A stretch of 64,000 nt of DNA from Priapulus caudatus (lineage: Eukaryota > Priapulida > Priapulimorpha > Priapulimorphida > Priapulidae): assembly GCF_000485595.1 (NCBI RefSeq), contig NW_014577737.1, positions 106,626-170,625 of the forward strand, written 5' to 3'. Under the pieces are notes generated by a model. The model ran no database searches, was not told the origin of the DNA, and saw only the letters and a list, made by a program, of their open reading frames with translations. Shown one piece after another: positions 13,596 through 28,800 of the stretch. The position numbers were made by a program, and so were the translations under genes. Positions within the stretch are counted from its first letter, which is position 1; every line of letters begins with the position of its first letter.

Positions 13596-16500
13596 TTAGT
13601 AGCCAAACCGGTCATTCAGTGCTGTTTTCCCATCCCCACTCTGATCTAGATGATTAGAAAACAAAAATTGCCATTCACAGATATAGTAAAAAACTTATCT
13701 TCATAAGGAATATTCATAAATACCAAACACTGTACAGTATGTATCGGGTGTCAATAGTACACAATGCTGAGATACGATTACATTTGCACTACATTTGTTT
13801 GTATAATGATTTACACCTTGTGCCTATTTTAATGGCCATAGCTTGAACTCACTTCATGACTTGAAGTCATAGTCCAGGTAAGTAGTGATAAATCAAATTT
13901 CCACAACTGACATAATCTGTATGATACAGGCGGTTCCGGTTCCGCTTCACTACACTAACCGCCTGTACACTTGCTTCTTCAGCCCGCTTCGCGAACGAAG
14001 AAATCATCGCGCCCAATCAGAGAGCTGTAACGGGCCAATCAGCCAATCAGCGAGCAGGCTTTTGCCTGACGTCATTTCTCAAGTTATTCATGTTGAATTT
14101 ATAACTGCAATTAGTGCACGCTTCTGCCAAAGCCATTAACTAGATTGTTTCCATTCATCAGGTATTCGCCTGGGGCAAAGTTTTGCCGTATTTACTTCTG
14201 TACGCTCGATTGCTCGCCGCTAATCAGATTCCCCGCCATAACAACCGGTCGATCGATAAAGAGGCTTGCGAACCGCCAGGGTTGAGCTCGCGTACAGGCG
14301 GTTAGTGTAGTGAAGCGGAACGTACCGCCTGTATCATACAGGTTACAACTGACAAAGTTACACATTCCATACTGCCACCAGGTGGGGCTATATACAGTGA
14401 GTGTTATACATACCTGCAGGAGGAACCCACACAGCATAGTTGGGGTCTAAGGGATCATACCCAGAATCGGATTCCTGCTTCTTCCTCTTTCTCTGCTAGT
14501 GAAATATTATTGGTGAAACACAATTAATAGACATCGACAAGGAAAGGAGTACATGAATTGGCAATATCATTGATAGTTTACAGAAAATAAAGGTGTAGCA
14601 GCACTTGACCAGGGTATCATCTGATCTCGTATCACTTGATACAGAACGTCAGTTGATCATATCCATCTGACACCGTCATCAAACAATACAGCGTCCCGTT
14701 TGCATAAAGTGGACGAACCCGATAGTAAAGGTCATGGTCAGTTGTGCTGCTCAGCACATAAGCTGATGCTTGGCACTATGGTATATAATACATAACAGGG
14801 TGCGAAATTAACGCGAGTCCGGAGTCAAATACTCCCTGATTTACTGTCGGACTCCTTGATTTGACATATGCAGGAGTCCGCGTGACTCCCTGAAAATTCT
14901 GCTATACTAACTAGTTCGTTCCAGAGCACGGCCTCGCCATATTTTTTCAGTAAATGTCCAAAGAAAATTTGGCAGACATGCAACTGCAAGAAATCTTCAA
15001 AATAAGCACATGCGTTATTGTTAATATCTTTAGTTTTGAACCTCAGACTGCGGACTCCCTCATTTTGCTGCGGACTACCTCTTTTTGAGGGCAGGGAGTC
15101 CGTTGGACTCCCGTGTTCACAAGTAAATTTCTACCCCTGACATAATAATACTATTGCAGCCAGTAAGTATGACAACACGAGCAGCTGCTGTCGATAATAA
15201 GTTTGTAATTTTGGCATCTCTTGCCTCACATAAAAACTCACTCTATTTTGTTGGTGCTGCCGTCTCTTCGTTGCACGCTTGTCTTCCTCATCATGGTCGC
15301 CCACCTCTAACAATGTAGTATCTTCCGTTACCTCCATCACTGACGGAGTTACGTCTTTTGGTTGTTGACTCACCGAGACAGCAGTGCTTTCTTCGGGTTT
15401 CGTACGTTCGTGAAGTACTTCAGTGTTACATTCCAATGCATCATTTGACGATGTAAGATTCTCAATGGATTCGTCTTTGGGCAACACTTCCCTTTCATTT
15501 TGTTCATTCTTCACAATTTCGTCACCTTCACACTTCATAATTAGGGCAATTATCGGTTCTATAATGTCGTGATCACCAGGTAGATTTGATGAGCTGACGG
15601 GTTGTGGGGTTGTTGCAAATTTTCTTACTTTATCCAGCAGGTGTGGTGGAAGCTGAGGGCCTTTAAGTTTTGTTGTTGGAAGAGGCTTCACTGTAATCTG
15701 CAAGGTGAGATAATAACAACCAAGTTGTGAATAACTACTATCAGTATTTTAGAAGTGACGGTCATAACAACTATACTCATACTATAAAACTATATAGTGT
15801 GTTAACTGCTTTCGTGATCAAGATTATACACTTATAGTCATACCTATCACACATATAACAAGAGCCGCAGAGCGTCTGGGCTCATCTGAGGTCTGTTGCT
15901 ATGGTTATAAACGTAACATTTAAGTCGTGCGTAGTGAAACCTTTGTTAGGCGCAGATATGCAGATACGCAGTTGCGTACACATCATTTCAGCAACCTTCT
16001 GTATTCTGCATACCTCCCAAATCCCATTGGTTGATACAAATCGCGTGCTTGAAACTCCTGTTTTATGGTGCATTGGGACCCTAACCCTAACCCTAACCCT
16101 ATTAACAAAAACAAAGAAATTAATTGTTGTAAAAATTATTTGTTGTTATTAAATTGTTGTAAATAATTCATGTAAATATTTGCGTTAATTGGAAAAAAAT
16201 AGTTAAATGGATAAAGATAGAAAAATACAGAAAACAAGTAAATAATAAAAAATCAGATGGGATACAATCCAACGACCTTTGAGCCGTGATGCCTGTGCTG
16301 TACGCGTTCGGCTATCCAGGCTTATTGGGTTTCTAGATTATGGATGTGTCATGAATATGACAACACTGTGACGTCATTGAGGCAGTTCAGGAATCCATGT
16401 TTAACCCTTCTCTTCAGGGTCAAAAGGTTATCAGACACTTACTCTTTGCACGTCAGTGGATGGATTTCATGGTCCTTTCAATAAAGTGATAAAAATGGTA

Positions 16501-19364
16501 GGTCAGCGCTGAAACAAAAAAGTTTTTTTACTCTGTCCATTAGGCCATGTCCTCAGAAAATGTCTGATATCTGACCTTTCCCCCACTGCCCTTTGACCTG
16601 TGACCTCCAATTTCGCACTGGTGATGGGTTTCCTGCCCATCACACTATACACCAAATATTAAGAGCAATGGTCGAGCCGTTAAGATTTGTGCCGCAATTC
16701 CGTATTTCCTCCTATACCTCAAGTTAAGGGGGAAATATTCCCCCTCCGTTTACACAATTTGACCTTTGACCCTTGACCCCCAAATTTGTCATCCTGAGTC
16801 CTTTTCACGATCCCCCCTCCGACGTCCCGAATATCGTGACCGTACGTCGAGCAGTTAAGATTTGTGCCCAACTGTTGACACACGGACGGACGCACAAACG
16901 CACGCACCAAAATGAACCACAATTTGTGACCGTAGATGGCGCTATACCCGCTTTGTAGCGATGGCGCTTGAAATAAATAGGTTATGCTGCGTTCCGACAT
17001 GTTTTGTAAATCTTTACTCTAATATAGACGTTTTATCAGCAGAGTGGAGAGGAAATACCAATTTTGCATTCTTCAATAAAATCTTGTAAAACGAACCAGA
17101 CGAGTGTGACACCACAGACTGTTTGTGTTTATATAAGATGCTATATAATTGCCAAACCCTACCTAATTTGCATAATTTTTTTTTAAATATCAAAACCCCT
17201 AGCCCTTATTCATTCACATACCAAAAATGAGCAAAATCCGTTGAACCTGAACTGACTAATGGCAATTCCCTTTTTAGCCAAAAAATTGCCGTGGCTCGAA
17301 AGTACGTCGACTGGCGTGCTTCAAAATAGGACGTTCCATATGGGAGCATAGCAGTAACAACTACACCCAATTTCAAACATGTGGGTCAAACGGTTCCTGA
17401 GTTATCGTTGACCGAAACCAAATGTTGACGGACGGACGGACGAATATAATTTCACGTTTTTAAAATTAGACTGTTGAATGAAGAAGTTTCATTCAAGGTA
17501 TGATAATAGTATTACTGTAAACATTTAGCTATAATGTTTAAAATATTATGAGGTTAGTAGGTGAGGATGCTGTTGAAGTATTTGGCACTGAGGAGCTGCC
17601 TTTAGATCTGGGAAATGATTGAGATAGCAAATAAGGATATGCCAGTGGGATAAGGTTGGAGTGAAGTGGCAGAGGTAGAGGGACATTTATACTAGCTCTG
17701 GATTGTTGCTTTTCCAGAAATTTTATATATGTTAACCTTTCAATGAAGAATGGCTATTTGAAACTAACTGTCATGTTAAACCTAGATGATCTCTGATGGT
17801 AAATCAAGTACAAAGTACATTTTCCGTGACTACTCAAAACTACGGTTAGTAAGGGATAATTGTGTTAATTGATTAATTAATTTTATAACAGTTTGTTCAC
17901 CTTATTTTCATCCCCAGATTTTTTATTTATTAAGGTATTTTTATCACTCTTTCCATTGTTCTCTGGTCTCTCATCACTCTCGTCCTCTTCTTCTTCCTCA
18001 ACTCCTTCCTGAGATTCTGAAAGTGGCTGGTGTTCTTGTAAAATCTGCGAACCCTGTCACAAAAATGACCACAATAAATATCAACTGTGGCAACCTGGTC
18101 ATTTCTGATCCTTATCACATCTAATACATATTTGTGAATGTGTGTATGTTTGTCTGTTCTCGATGCAAATCAATACGGAGCACTCTATAAATCTCAAAGA
18201 TGGACAGTAGGGGTAAATTTTGGTGCTGAATGTCATGGGCACATTGGATTGGACCTCCGAGGTCACCTAAGCCAAAAAAACACGAAAAAACGGGAAAATA
18301 TACTGGCCCCTGCAGCAGCATTAAATAAACGGGCCCCTGCAGCAACATTAAATAGACGGGCCCCTGCACCAGCATTCAATAAACGGGATTCACTTTGCAC
18401 TGAGTCGCACTACTGTACAATGCACGTTACATTCATGTATTGTCGTAACAACATTCACCTTGCACTGACTTGATACAGAATGTGTAAGATTATTTTCGAT
18501 AGAAGAGCAGGTTGTATTTGTACGTTAAAACTATTGCACAATATTGAAGTGCGCATAGCAAAATGCTAATTTAAAGTCTTCATAAGTTAACAATATTTTT
18601 AGCTTATTTGTACCCACTACACTAGCCAGTAGAAATGAGTAGTCATTTCTGCCCCGCATAAAAACTATCGGATTGTACATTACGCTTGGTATTGTAGGGG
18701 TGATTAGATGTTATTTTTTAGTGTCAACAAATAACAAACTACAACAAAATTCTAGACGTCATTAAACAACTTACATTTTTATTTAGCATATCAAATTTAT
18801 ATTAATACCATATATTTAACACGGACTTTGCTGTATGTGGGAAACTTAGATTTACGGCTTCTTAGTTTCTAAAACGTGGTGAAGAAGAATAACTGCGCTC
18901 TTATTCGACCTGTGCTACAGCATAATTATAACGTATGGCGTATTCGGCAGGATCACCAAAATGTTTGCGAGGATCACCAATATTATAACACTCGGTGATC
19001 CTGCAGGATCGATCCTGCAGGACACCGATGTTAGAAAAGTATTTTCAACCCTGTAGATAGATAGATAGTTATAGATAGATAGATAATAGGTAGATAAAAA
19101 GACAGATAGATATATAGATAGTAGCGTAGATAGATAGATAGTAGATAGATAATGATGGCNNNNNNNNNNNNNNNNNNNNNNNNNGTTAGAGAGATAGATA
19201 GGTAGGTAGATAGATAGATAGATAGATAGGTAGGTAGGTAGATAGATAGATAGATAGTTATAGATAGATAGGTAGATAAAAAGACAGATAGATATATAGA
19301 TAGGTAGGTAGATAGATAGATAGTTAGGAGTAGATAGATAGATGGTAGATAGATAGATAGATAG

Positions 19365-19417
<53 letters not shown>

Positions 19418-19602
19418 GTAGGTAGGTAGGTTGATAGATAGATAGTTATAGATAGATAGATAGGTAGATAAAAAGACAGATATATATATAGATAGGTAGG
19501 TAGATAGATAGATAGTTAGATAGATAGATAGATAGTTAGATAGGTAGATAGATAGATAGATAGAAAGATAGATAGATAGTTAGATAGATAGATAGACAGA
19601 TT

Positions 19603-19641
<39 letters not shown>

Positions 19642-19800
19642 GGATGGATAGATAGATAGAGAGATAGATAGATAGATAGATAGATAGAAGATAGATAGAT
19701 AATAAATAGAAGATAGATAGGTAGATAGATAGATTATATAGATATTAGATAGATAGATAGATAGATAGATAGATGGATAGATAGATGAATAAATAAATAG

Positions 19801-19831
<31 letters not shown>

Positions 19832-22800
19832 GATGGATGGATTGATAGATAGATGGATGAATAGAATAGCTAGCTAGCTAGATAAATAGATTAATTTTAG
19901 GGGTATTTTTCTTTCAACCAATTGGTCACCAATTGAGCGCTTTGTTTCCCAGGCAATGCCGGGTGTCCTGCTAGTACTTTCTATTTTGTCTGCATTTCAC
20001 TGGAGTTTGACATGGTACAACTTTGAAACTACTCGTATTTAGTAGGTATGAAATCTTTTGGCTGGTTAGATACAACAGGATGTGGAATACACAGATGGCA
20101 GTATAGCATTTCACTTCTCGATATACCTGAGATGCACTACACACAATATTCCTCATAAAGTAGAGTCGACTCACCTTTGTTTGGACTTGCCGTCACCATG
20201 TGTGTGATAACCTTTCATGTGTCCAACCACAGGCACGTGGCCCTGTATGCGTCGACACATTCATCATTCCCCTCATGAGATGCAGATGCCCCAGTAGCAG
20301 TAGGGACAACTTGTGTCGAGAAGAAATCAACGTCGGGTAAACTACAAGTGGTGAGCACATATGGTGCACAAAAAAAGACTCCCACATTGATGCCAGAGAT
20401 CAAGTTCTCATAATGGGCATATATAATTGATATTATGATTCCACTAAAATTGTGCAGCTTCCACACTCCCCACTACAGGGCAGCAAAGATAAATATTTCG
20501 GCAAATTGACAAAATATGCCAAAAGTTAACTTCTTAGCTAAACACATATCCTAAATAATTGAAAAATGGCAGCATCTGATTTTTCATCTGAATCCTAAAG
20601 AATTCTGATCAACTGAAGTCCTGCAGCTTCATTACTTACGGCTTTAACGCTGGCAGGGATGCGGGCTTTGCTATGTTGATAAGATGCCTGCAGCCTCTTC
20701 TCTTCATTTCTCAACTCAAAAATTTGTTTCTTCATCTCCATCTCTCCTTTGCTCCAAATCTCCCGTTGCTCGAAATATTATTCATGAACGCATCAAGTGG
20801 ATCCACCTCTCAGTATCCTGTACCTCTTTACATGGTTACATGATATAATAAAGATTCTTGAGTAAAACATTCCATGATCTTAGGTCTTAAGCAATAATAA
20901 TATTTAAGCACTTACATACATCTGTAATCACATGCACACATATACTATATGTAATTACGTATCATTTTATTACATTAGATTTTATTAATTATCTACCTGT
21001 GCTGGCTTGCTTCAATATGGCTTCATTCTCTGCTATGCAAGTCTCAACAGTTTTCAGCATCTCAAAAGGAGTCGTAATTTTCAACCGCCTAATTAATTAT
21101 AGATATCGAGACAACTAATTAAAAATAAGTCAACTAAATTTAAAATAGAGTGGAAACACTTTCAAGAGGAAGTTTGTAAAACTATACAATTCAAGGTTAG
21201 CTTGGCATATTACTACTAAGGATTTATCTCAAGGCCAGTTGTATGATAACACATATTAAGCAAATTACTGTACCTTTTCTCCTTGCCGCACGTTTCAGTC
21301 GCTGAACTCTTTTTGCTCAACAGTGCCGGTTCTGTCGAGAAAATTGTCGTCATCACTGCTGTAATAATCTTCGTCGTGTAAGCTCTTCAGCTTTCTTTTG
21401 TGGCTCTCTGTAGCAGGTGACATGTGGATAAAACAAGTGAGAACGCACATGCTGAGAATTCTCAAAATAGATATGTCTTCCCAACAACATAAAGATTTAT
21501 GCATCTATATCAGGTTTTTCTACATAGGAAGCACCGCGGCGCACCACCGTTGTCAAATTTAACAACGCCGTTGTGAAAATGTTCTTGTATTTACCCGCCG
21601 TTGTCAAAATAGTGGCAATCCAAAAATAAATAGATCCACGTGCTTCTGACTATATACATGGAAAATCGTAATGAAATTCACAGCAACGTTCTTTTTGCAT
21701 GCGCGCACACTCCTGTGTCATCCTTGATTGTAGCTTTTTCCTTGATTCCGGGAAAGTTTTGCTGTCGCTCCGTCATACCAGCGGTGCCCACCGCTACATA
21801 TACAGCAATAAGCATGTCCACACAACTATAACAATCAGTGCGCCCCCCCCCCCCGTACTTCAATCAATGCCGCCCAGCTAGCAAGCACGAGCCACGATGT
21901 GCACAGCACGAACGTGGGTAACGGGTGTCGCAGGCTGCTTTTTTTCTCCTTTTTTCTTTTGCGTGATGCGTGAGAATGCGTAGGCATGCGGGAGTGCGGG
22001 AGAATGGGTCCATATGCGCGAGTCTCCCGCGAAATTCACAGCGTGAGACTTGGTGGGTCTGCTAACAGAGTAAGATTTAAACTAAAAGGTGAAATTTTAT
22101 TTTCGGGTGCCTCAAATGCAGTCTAAGACATTCACATTTTAAAAATTTTGCTGGGGGGAGACCCACAGAACCCTCTACCTCTCTCCCCCGGTCTGCCTGC
22201 AGAATCAACATTCGTGCTACTGCACGCCTTTGAATCATCAAGTGCGTTTTTTCCCCAAACTGGCCATTACACCGTTGTCTAATTTTCCTCAGAAGAAACC
22301 TGTATATCATTCAAATACAATATCAAAGTGACAAGATGTATCATAGGCCTGTTTAAACAATTCCATTTTCATTTTTTTGCTGCCAAATACTACATTTGGT
22401 ACTAAAGTGTTGATAAAACAATGCAGTCCTCAGATTACTCACTGGACCTTTGCATATTCTATATATATTCTATTCTCAATAATTGCATTCATCGAAGTCC
22501 TGTAGGAAATTCTGTACAATTCAATGAATCAATCTCCAACATGTGTTGCATGTGCAGCTGCTTACCATGAGATGCTGTCGTAGAAGGTTGTTGGCATCCA
22601 GTATACGACAAGCTGATAGTGCACATTGCAGCACGGTTCTTTTCTTCTTTCTATGATGCTAGCCTCAGCATATAGTGGCTCCCCCTGATTGCCCTCGATA
22701 GGAAGCCTTATATAGGATCAAAATGCATTGAACACATGTTGTAATTGGAATTTGTTTAATGTAATCTTACCGATCAGCTTGCACATCATCACTTCATGTA

Positions 22801-25800
22801 TTGAACAAAACATTCCTATGCCATGAAGGAAATTAGTATAAATAGTATAGATGTGCTATACTATTTTTTTAAACAAAATGTGAAAACAACTACACCCCCC
22901 CTCCCTACACTATACCATAAGAAAAAATTTTCCTTGATGCAAGAGAACAACTGTCAAACAGAACAAATAACGCAATTCAAATAAGCAACGCAAAGAGTAA
23001 ATATTAAATTCATGTACTTCACTCTGCAGTTGTATTGCTTATTGTGAGATGGTCCTTTTTCTGTAACATCATATACCAACTCCAAACCTGGTTAATAGAG
23101 AAAGGGTTAAAAATCATGGTGCATGAACTGGTGCAGCAGCACGATAACACTAAGTTTGTTCGTTAAGCTAATAATTGGATAACACAATGATTTATTTTGT
23201 TGTAATTGACATTATTAGGAACGTCAACAGATCAACATCAGGACTACCATGCTTGGGATAAGTGACATATATATAATCACTTAACATCAAGTTATATTAT
23301 TATAATACATGTTCTCCTACATTCGCTTTGTCTATGGCGGGTATATATAAATTTAAACGATTTATGCATAATAAATCTAATAAATCAATATCTTGCCTTC
23401 ACGTTCGAAAAAGCCACGTAGAGTCTTCTTAGGACTCTGTACTCCTTCTGGGAGAATACCTCTAAGTGCAAAAGGAATTTTCTGCTAATGGATCTTCTTC
23501 TACAGCATCCTCACCTATTAGGCATAAATATAATAGATTTATTATACTATAGACCCAACACACTTACCAGCTGTTCTTACAAACAACAGTTCTGAACACA
23601 TGCTATAGGATCCCAGAACTTCGTGGGTCATAGATAATTATCTAGCATATATCTATTAGCATGAACATATCTACACTCTGAAAATACACTCCGCTTGATC
23701 AGTTATGTTCCTGCAATGGTAAAACTTCAGAATTTTCTCGAACACAATATTTTACAATAAGGTGAACAAACATTCGGGGCTTGACAATTCAATTCATAAT
23801 GCCATTCAATGCAATACACTGAATTGCATTGTGAATTGAAATTGCCTATAGCCTCGAATTGTTTTGCCAATACTGCACACAATTAAATTAAAAATTAATG
23901 TTTTGAAAAAAAGCCACACATTCTCTGCACACATTCTACTACGAAATTTGAAATCAGCATCCCCCTTTCACAGCTTCAATAATATAACAATATTGTGCAG
24001 AGGGAGGCTACACCATCCCCCAGTTAATCCAAGATTGTTGGGATTCTTCTTCTTCCTGTTGGCTCTCGCCTTTCTCTGTATCTTTTCCATCAGACTCATC
24101 CAGCTCCCTTCTGCAACTCTGCCTCCTCCTGTTTCCTCAGCATCTTCAGCTCAGTTACACTAAGCTCGCGACTCCTCCTCTTGATCCTCATCTGACCCTG
24201 AATACCATGACAGGGTAGAAATTAACTGTTTGAACACGGGAGTCCAACCCCTTGCTCTCAAAAAGAGGGAGTCACAGCAAGTCTCACACCCCGTACACGC
24301 TGAATCTTCAGCCCGCGAGACCAAAATGATCAAACACGACAGAAATTTTCTTCGCCGCTCGCGAGACCGAAAACTCACATGAATCGACCCTGCCACATAG
24401 TGAGATTCGTCCACGCTCACATGGATTTGTGCGGGAGCACGAAATTCACATTCCGTGCTCAGTACGAATCTCACAATGTGCGAGGTCTTTAATGTATCTA
24501 TATGGTTTTATTAATATACAATTTACTATTTACAATTATATTAATATTTAATTTTCAAAGGAAGAACATAGTACAGAACACTCACGTGTTTGTGTCATTC
24601 ACTCAAATGAATACTATATCTACATGCCACATACCTGAAGCAAATAGAGCCGTGTACTCCCTGCAAATTTTATTATGTGGCCAACGTGAATCCTGTAGTA
24701 CGTTTTTGGTGGGATTTTCTCCTTATTGAGGTATGTGCCATGGGTACTGTTTGAGGTCGAACAGGTAGAAGCCCTTGTTGTGACCACCAGATGTCGATGA
24801 CCGGTACTGGACCTACAGCATTGGTATCGTGACAATGATGGGTGTTCCCATCACTATGTCACAGCTTTCCAACGCCCAAAAACATAGAAGGATTTCTTAT
24901 CAGTCGACAGTAGAAATTATTGAACATTCCCTCAACCTCAAATTTATATTCATCTAAGGAAATACCACCCCATGATGGCTCCTTGTAAGGGATTTGGGCC
25001 GACCTTTCTTTCAGTCGTGTTACCGGTGATTTAACTGAGGAATGATTAGTAATATTATTGTATTTGGACTTGTCAATATTCTTCCGCATTACTGGATTTC
25101 TGAGTTTTCGCTTATATTGGCCGTTTCACTGTTGTCCTCCTCAGGAATTCCTTGTGCTGTTAAGTGCGGGTTGCACTTTTCTGTGTAATCTGCAGAACGA
25201 CTGATGCTTTCGGCTGCAGGTTCAAATGTCTTTGAATGCTTAGAAAAACCCGGCCGTGGTCCGACCATCATAGGCATTTTAAACGCAACAATCTGTTTTT
25301 TATGGGGCGCTGTAGCCTGCATTCTGTAGGTGCCAGATTCGCTAACTTTTTGCTCAACTACATGCTCTGCTGGCGAAGGCATCTGAACACGCGTGGCATA
25401 GTTCTACAGTAGAGATTTGCATCACCAGCATGGTCAACAATACTACTATTAGTAATAGTATTAGAAGATTACTAGCAGGGTGGCGACTGTACACAGCAGA
25501 GGCACAGCCAGAGGAAGAGGTTCTTGTCAAGGAGATCACCTTCACGTGTCCTTTTGTTCTGTATCATAGTCGCCTACTAGTAGTATATACCTGCGAATGA
25601 CAATTTAATAATTAAAGTTTTCAAAAACATTGTATATAATAAGCGATAGCCACAGAGTGTAACTGTCTGTTTTCATTTACAAACTAACACAAGTCAAAAA
25701 CAAAACAACACGACTCGAAAACGTAGCGCGCACTCGCGGCTAGAGCGCAATGGCGCGCGCCGAATTCCTTATTTCCGTATCCGGCGTTCAGGCACCAGAA

Positions 25801-28800
25801 GATTTTATTTTGTTAGAACTGAGAAGTACAACTTCAAGTAGCCTATGTTTACTTCGACTGTCCATTTGCTGAATTAGTCATGTTCTACGAGTATTTTCAG
25901 GAACTAACACGTTCGCAGCTACTAGTCAACAGCGGCATATTATCTCAGGTAACCATATCTAGTATGCAGTATCATTAAATGACATTTATCGTATAATAAT
26001 AATGTATTAGTAGTAGTACTACAGTAAAAACCCGCGTATAAGAACATAGATTTTTCCAAGTTAGCCTCAACATGTTCTTATATAAATGGTGCTTACTGAA
26101 AAATTAGGCTCACAAAGCGGTTGTTCAAAATAGGTTCTTAATGTTCTACTTTTAATATGTACTAAGCTGAAACCGCCGCTTACGCGCTGGCTTAGTGACT
26201 GTGATGCATAGTGTTACAGTACAGTAGTGTTGATGTGTAAGGTGTTGATATGGAGAGGTTAGTTGTTGCACATGTTTTTTTTTTATATGTGGTGAGATAA
26301 ATATGGTGCAAATACACTTTTAGTGTACGTCCCAGTATGGCGCGCAAGTATGAGGGCGCCATAACCCTTAACCCTTACCCTATTCTAACCTAACCCTAAC
26401 AACTGTTATTATTAGGGTTAGGGTTAGGCTTTACGGGTTAGGGTTCAGGGTTAGGGTTTAGAATTTAGGGTTAGGGTTAGTGGTTAGGGCCCCCTTACTT
26501 CGCGCCCATACTGGACGTCATAAAGTTATTTGCACCATAATATATAATGCATATATATAATATAATATAATATCTATATTATAGATAATGATTGTTATTA
26601 GTTGAGCATTGGCATTTTGGCATTGGCATTGGCATTGTTATTGCCATCGATATTGTTTAGCTCGTCTTTTTTATTTTACCTGTGTTTCTTTTAAGTCTTG
26701 CATCTGCATGGAAAATTAAGAAACCTACTTTAAAAAGTCAATTAGCTAAAAACAGGTTCTTATGTAAGGCGCGTCTAAATGGGGAAATTTTAGCCTAACA
26801 TAGTTCTTAAAATCTATGGTTTCTTATACAGCGGGTTTTTACTGTATTTCTATTAGTTTACTAGTAATTAGTATTAGTATAATCGATAATCTTGAAGTTG
26901 AGTCTTGACAAGTGTCAGCGTGACGCTGATCAGGTCTAGGTCCCAGCGTTACTGCCGTGAAAGTTACCCTGAGGTACGGTCGGTATTTACCGGAACGTCC
27001 TGGACTAAATACTACTATCTAAGTATACCTGACGTATACTCGCACTACTCACTAACGCAGTCTAGGAGTCGTCTACGCCCTACTCCCTACCCTAAACCCT
27101 AGTGCCTAACCCTGACTCTAACCCTAACCCTAACCACTAACAGTAACACTCAACCCATAACCATATCACTATCAGCTAGATAGTTATGCAGGGACGTTCC
27201 GGTTTATACCGGACCATACCTGGGCTACGTTCCCGGGCCAACGGACCCTGGCCGGACATAGACCCTATCAAGCCGCGAAAGTGACGCTGAAGGGTCGTAT
27301 CGTCGCTATCACTAATCAGAGCTATACAGATATGTTACCATGGTCATATATGTACGGGTTCTCCCTACGGTGCGCAAACGGGGCGCGCCGCCAATAACGC
27401 CCGTTTGGGAAAACTCCCCCCTGTTTCAATTAGGCAATTCCACGGTAACGGAATTACCAATTCAGATACATTTTTGTCTTAGTTTTACCTGCATGCCTTA
27501 AGTCAACAGCTGAACTGATGAACTAAACCCTTATTTAGTTCTGCTGATACTCCTCTTTTTTCGGTAAAAACATAGTCAGAGAAATCCCTTACGCAGAGAG
27601 GGCAGTGTAGACAAGAAGCCCTCGCGGCTAACGGAATTACGGCGAAATAGTGGTCTTAATTTTACCTCAACTTTCAGCAGGGAGTTCTCTGAAAATCTAT
27701 AAATAGAGAGGGCAACATGATTTCCACTGGAATTTGTAGTCTTCATGTGTTGACTACGGACTATAGGTGAGCATTAATTTTGGCTCATATATTCACAATG
27801 AATATCCTGCAGGCAGTGTTATTTCCAAAAAAAACCAGCGGGTAACGGAATTACGAAATTGGCGTAACGGAATACGCTGCTGCAAAATTCTCCTAAAATG
27901 AAGCCAATTTTCCAATATCAGTTGCACTGAAATGGACATTGTAAACACTTCCTATGTTTCTGGCTTTACACATGGAACCATAATGAAGTCACATAAATGT
28001 CGCTGCATAAAAACAACCACAATTCAGGATATGATTCCTGCTAAAAAACTACTTTAATGACAAGAAACATGAATATTTCAAATTGTTTTGTCGTGACTAC
28101 GTTAACATGGAAGGTAAATCTTTCGTCATATGCATTCAGCGGGTTCAAGCACTTCAATCCATGCGCTGATAAGTTGTTCTACAGTACATTCGTTGGCTAT
28201 CATTCTCTGATGTGATTTACATAGGTTAACGGAATTACATATCCACCACTGCTTTATAAAGAAATTTGTTCAAATCTTCAAATGTTTACGTTCCAACAGA
28301 TTATTTTTTGTGTAACATTCCACTAGATTCACTCTGAGACCTTATCTATCGATCAGCACGAAGTATATTAATAATCCACATTATGTTTATGAATTCCACA
28401 CTGTTGCAGATGCCTATAAAATTGTTACAATATTGAACGAACAAAGCCACACAACTAGGAGAAAGTTCAACAAAGAACTTTAGTTTACAGTCCATGAAAG
28501 AAAGAAAGAAAGGTTGAGTATTCCAAGTTATCAGAAAATGCCTATGAACAAGGACACATGAACATTCTTATCTACTAGTGGAGGTTTAAATTGTGTTCAG
28601 GTAAAAGAATTATTAGACTTCTATCCATTTGCCGGATTCATTGAGGATTTGTATGGATACAAGGACCTGTTTACTCTGTCAGTGTCCTTTGTTCAGAGCA
28701 AACATATTTGTGAAATGCCAGTTTTTTATTCACAAAACTTGGACTGCTAACATCATTACCATCAGTTTTAATCACCTGGCCACAATGAACATGTTTTGCA

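Noticed and set aside
16260-16330. tRNA gene on the minus strand
   Set aside because: Only loose resemblance to A and B boxes; the stems do not pair and no anticodon arm can be drawn with confidence.
17930-18118. 62-codon basic frame covering kanadaptin exon 10
   Set aside because: Phases of the exons on either side require the alternative acidic frame ([12 protein letters not shown], then a Glu/Asp run), which also agrees with the acidic stretch known in the family.
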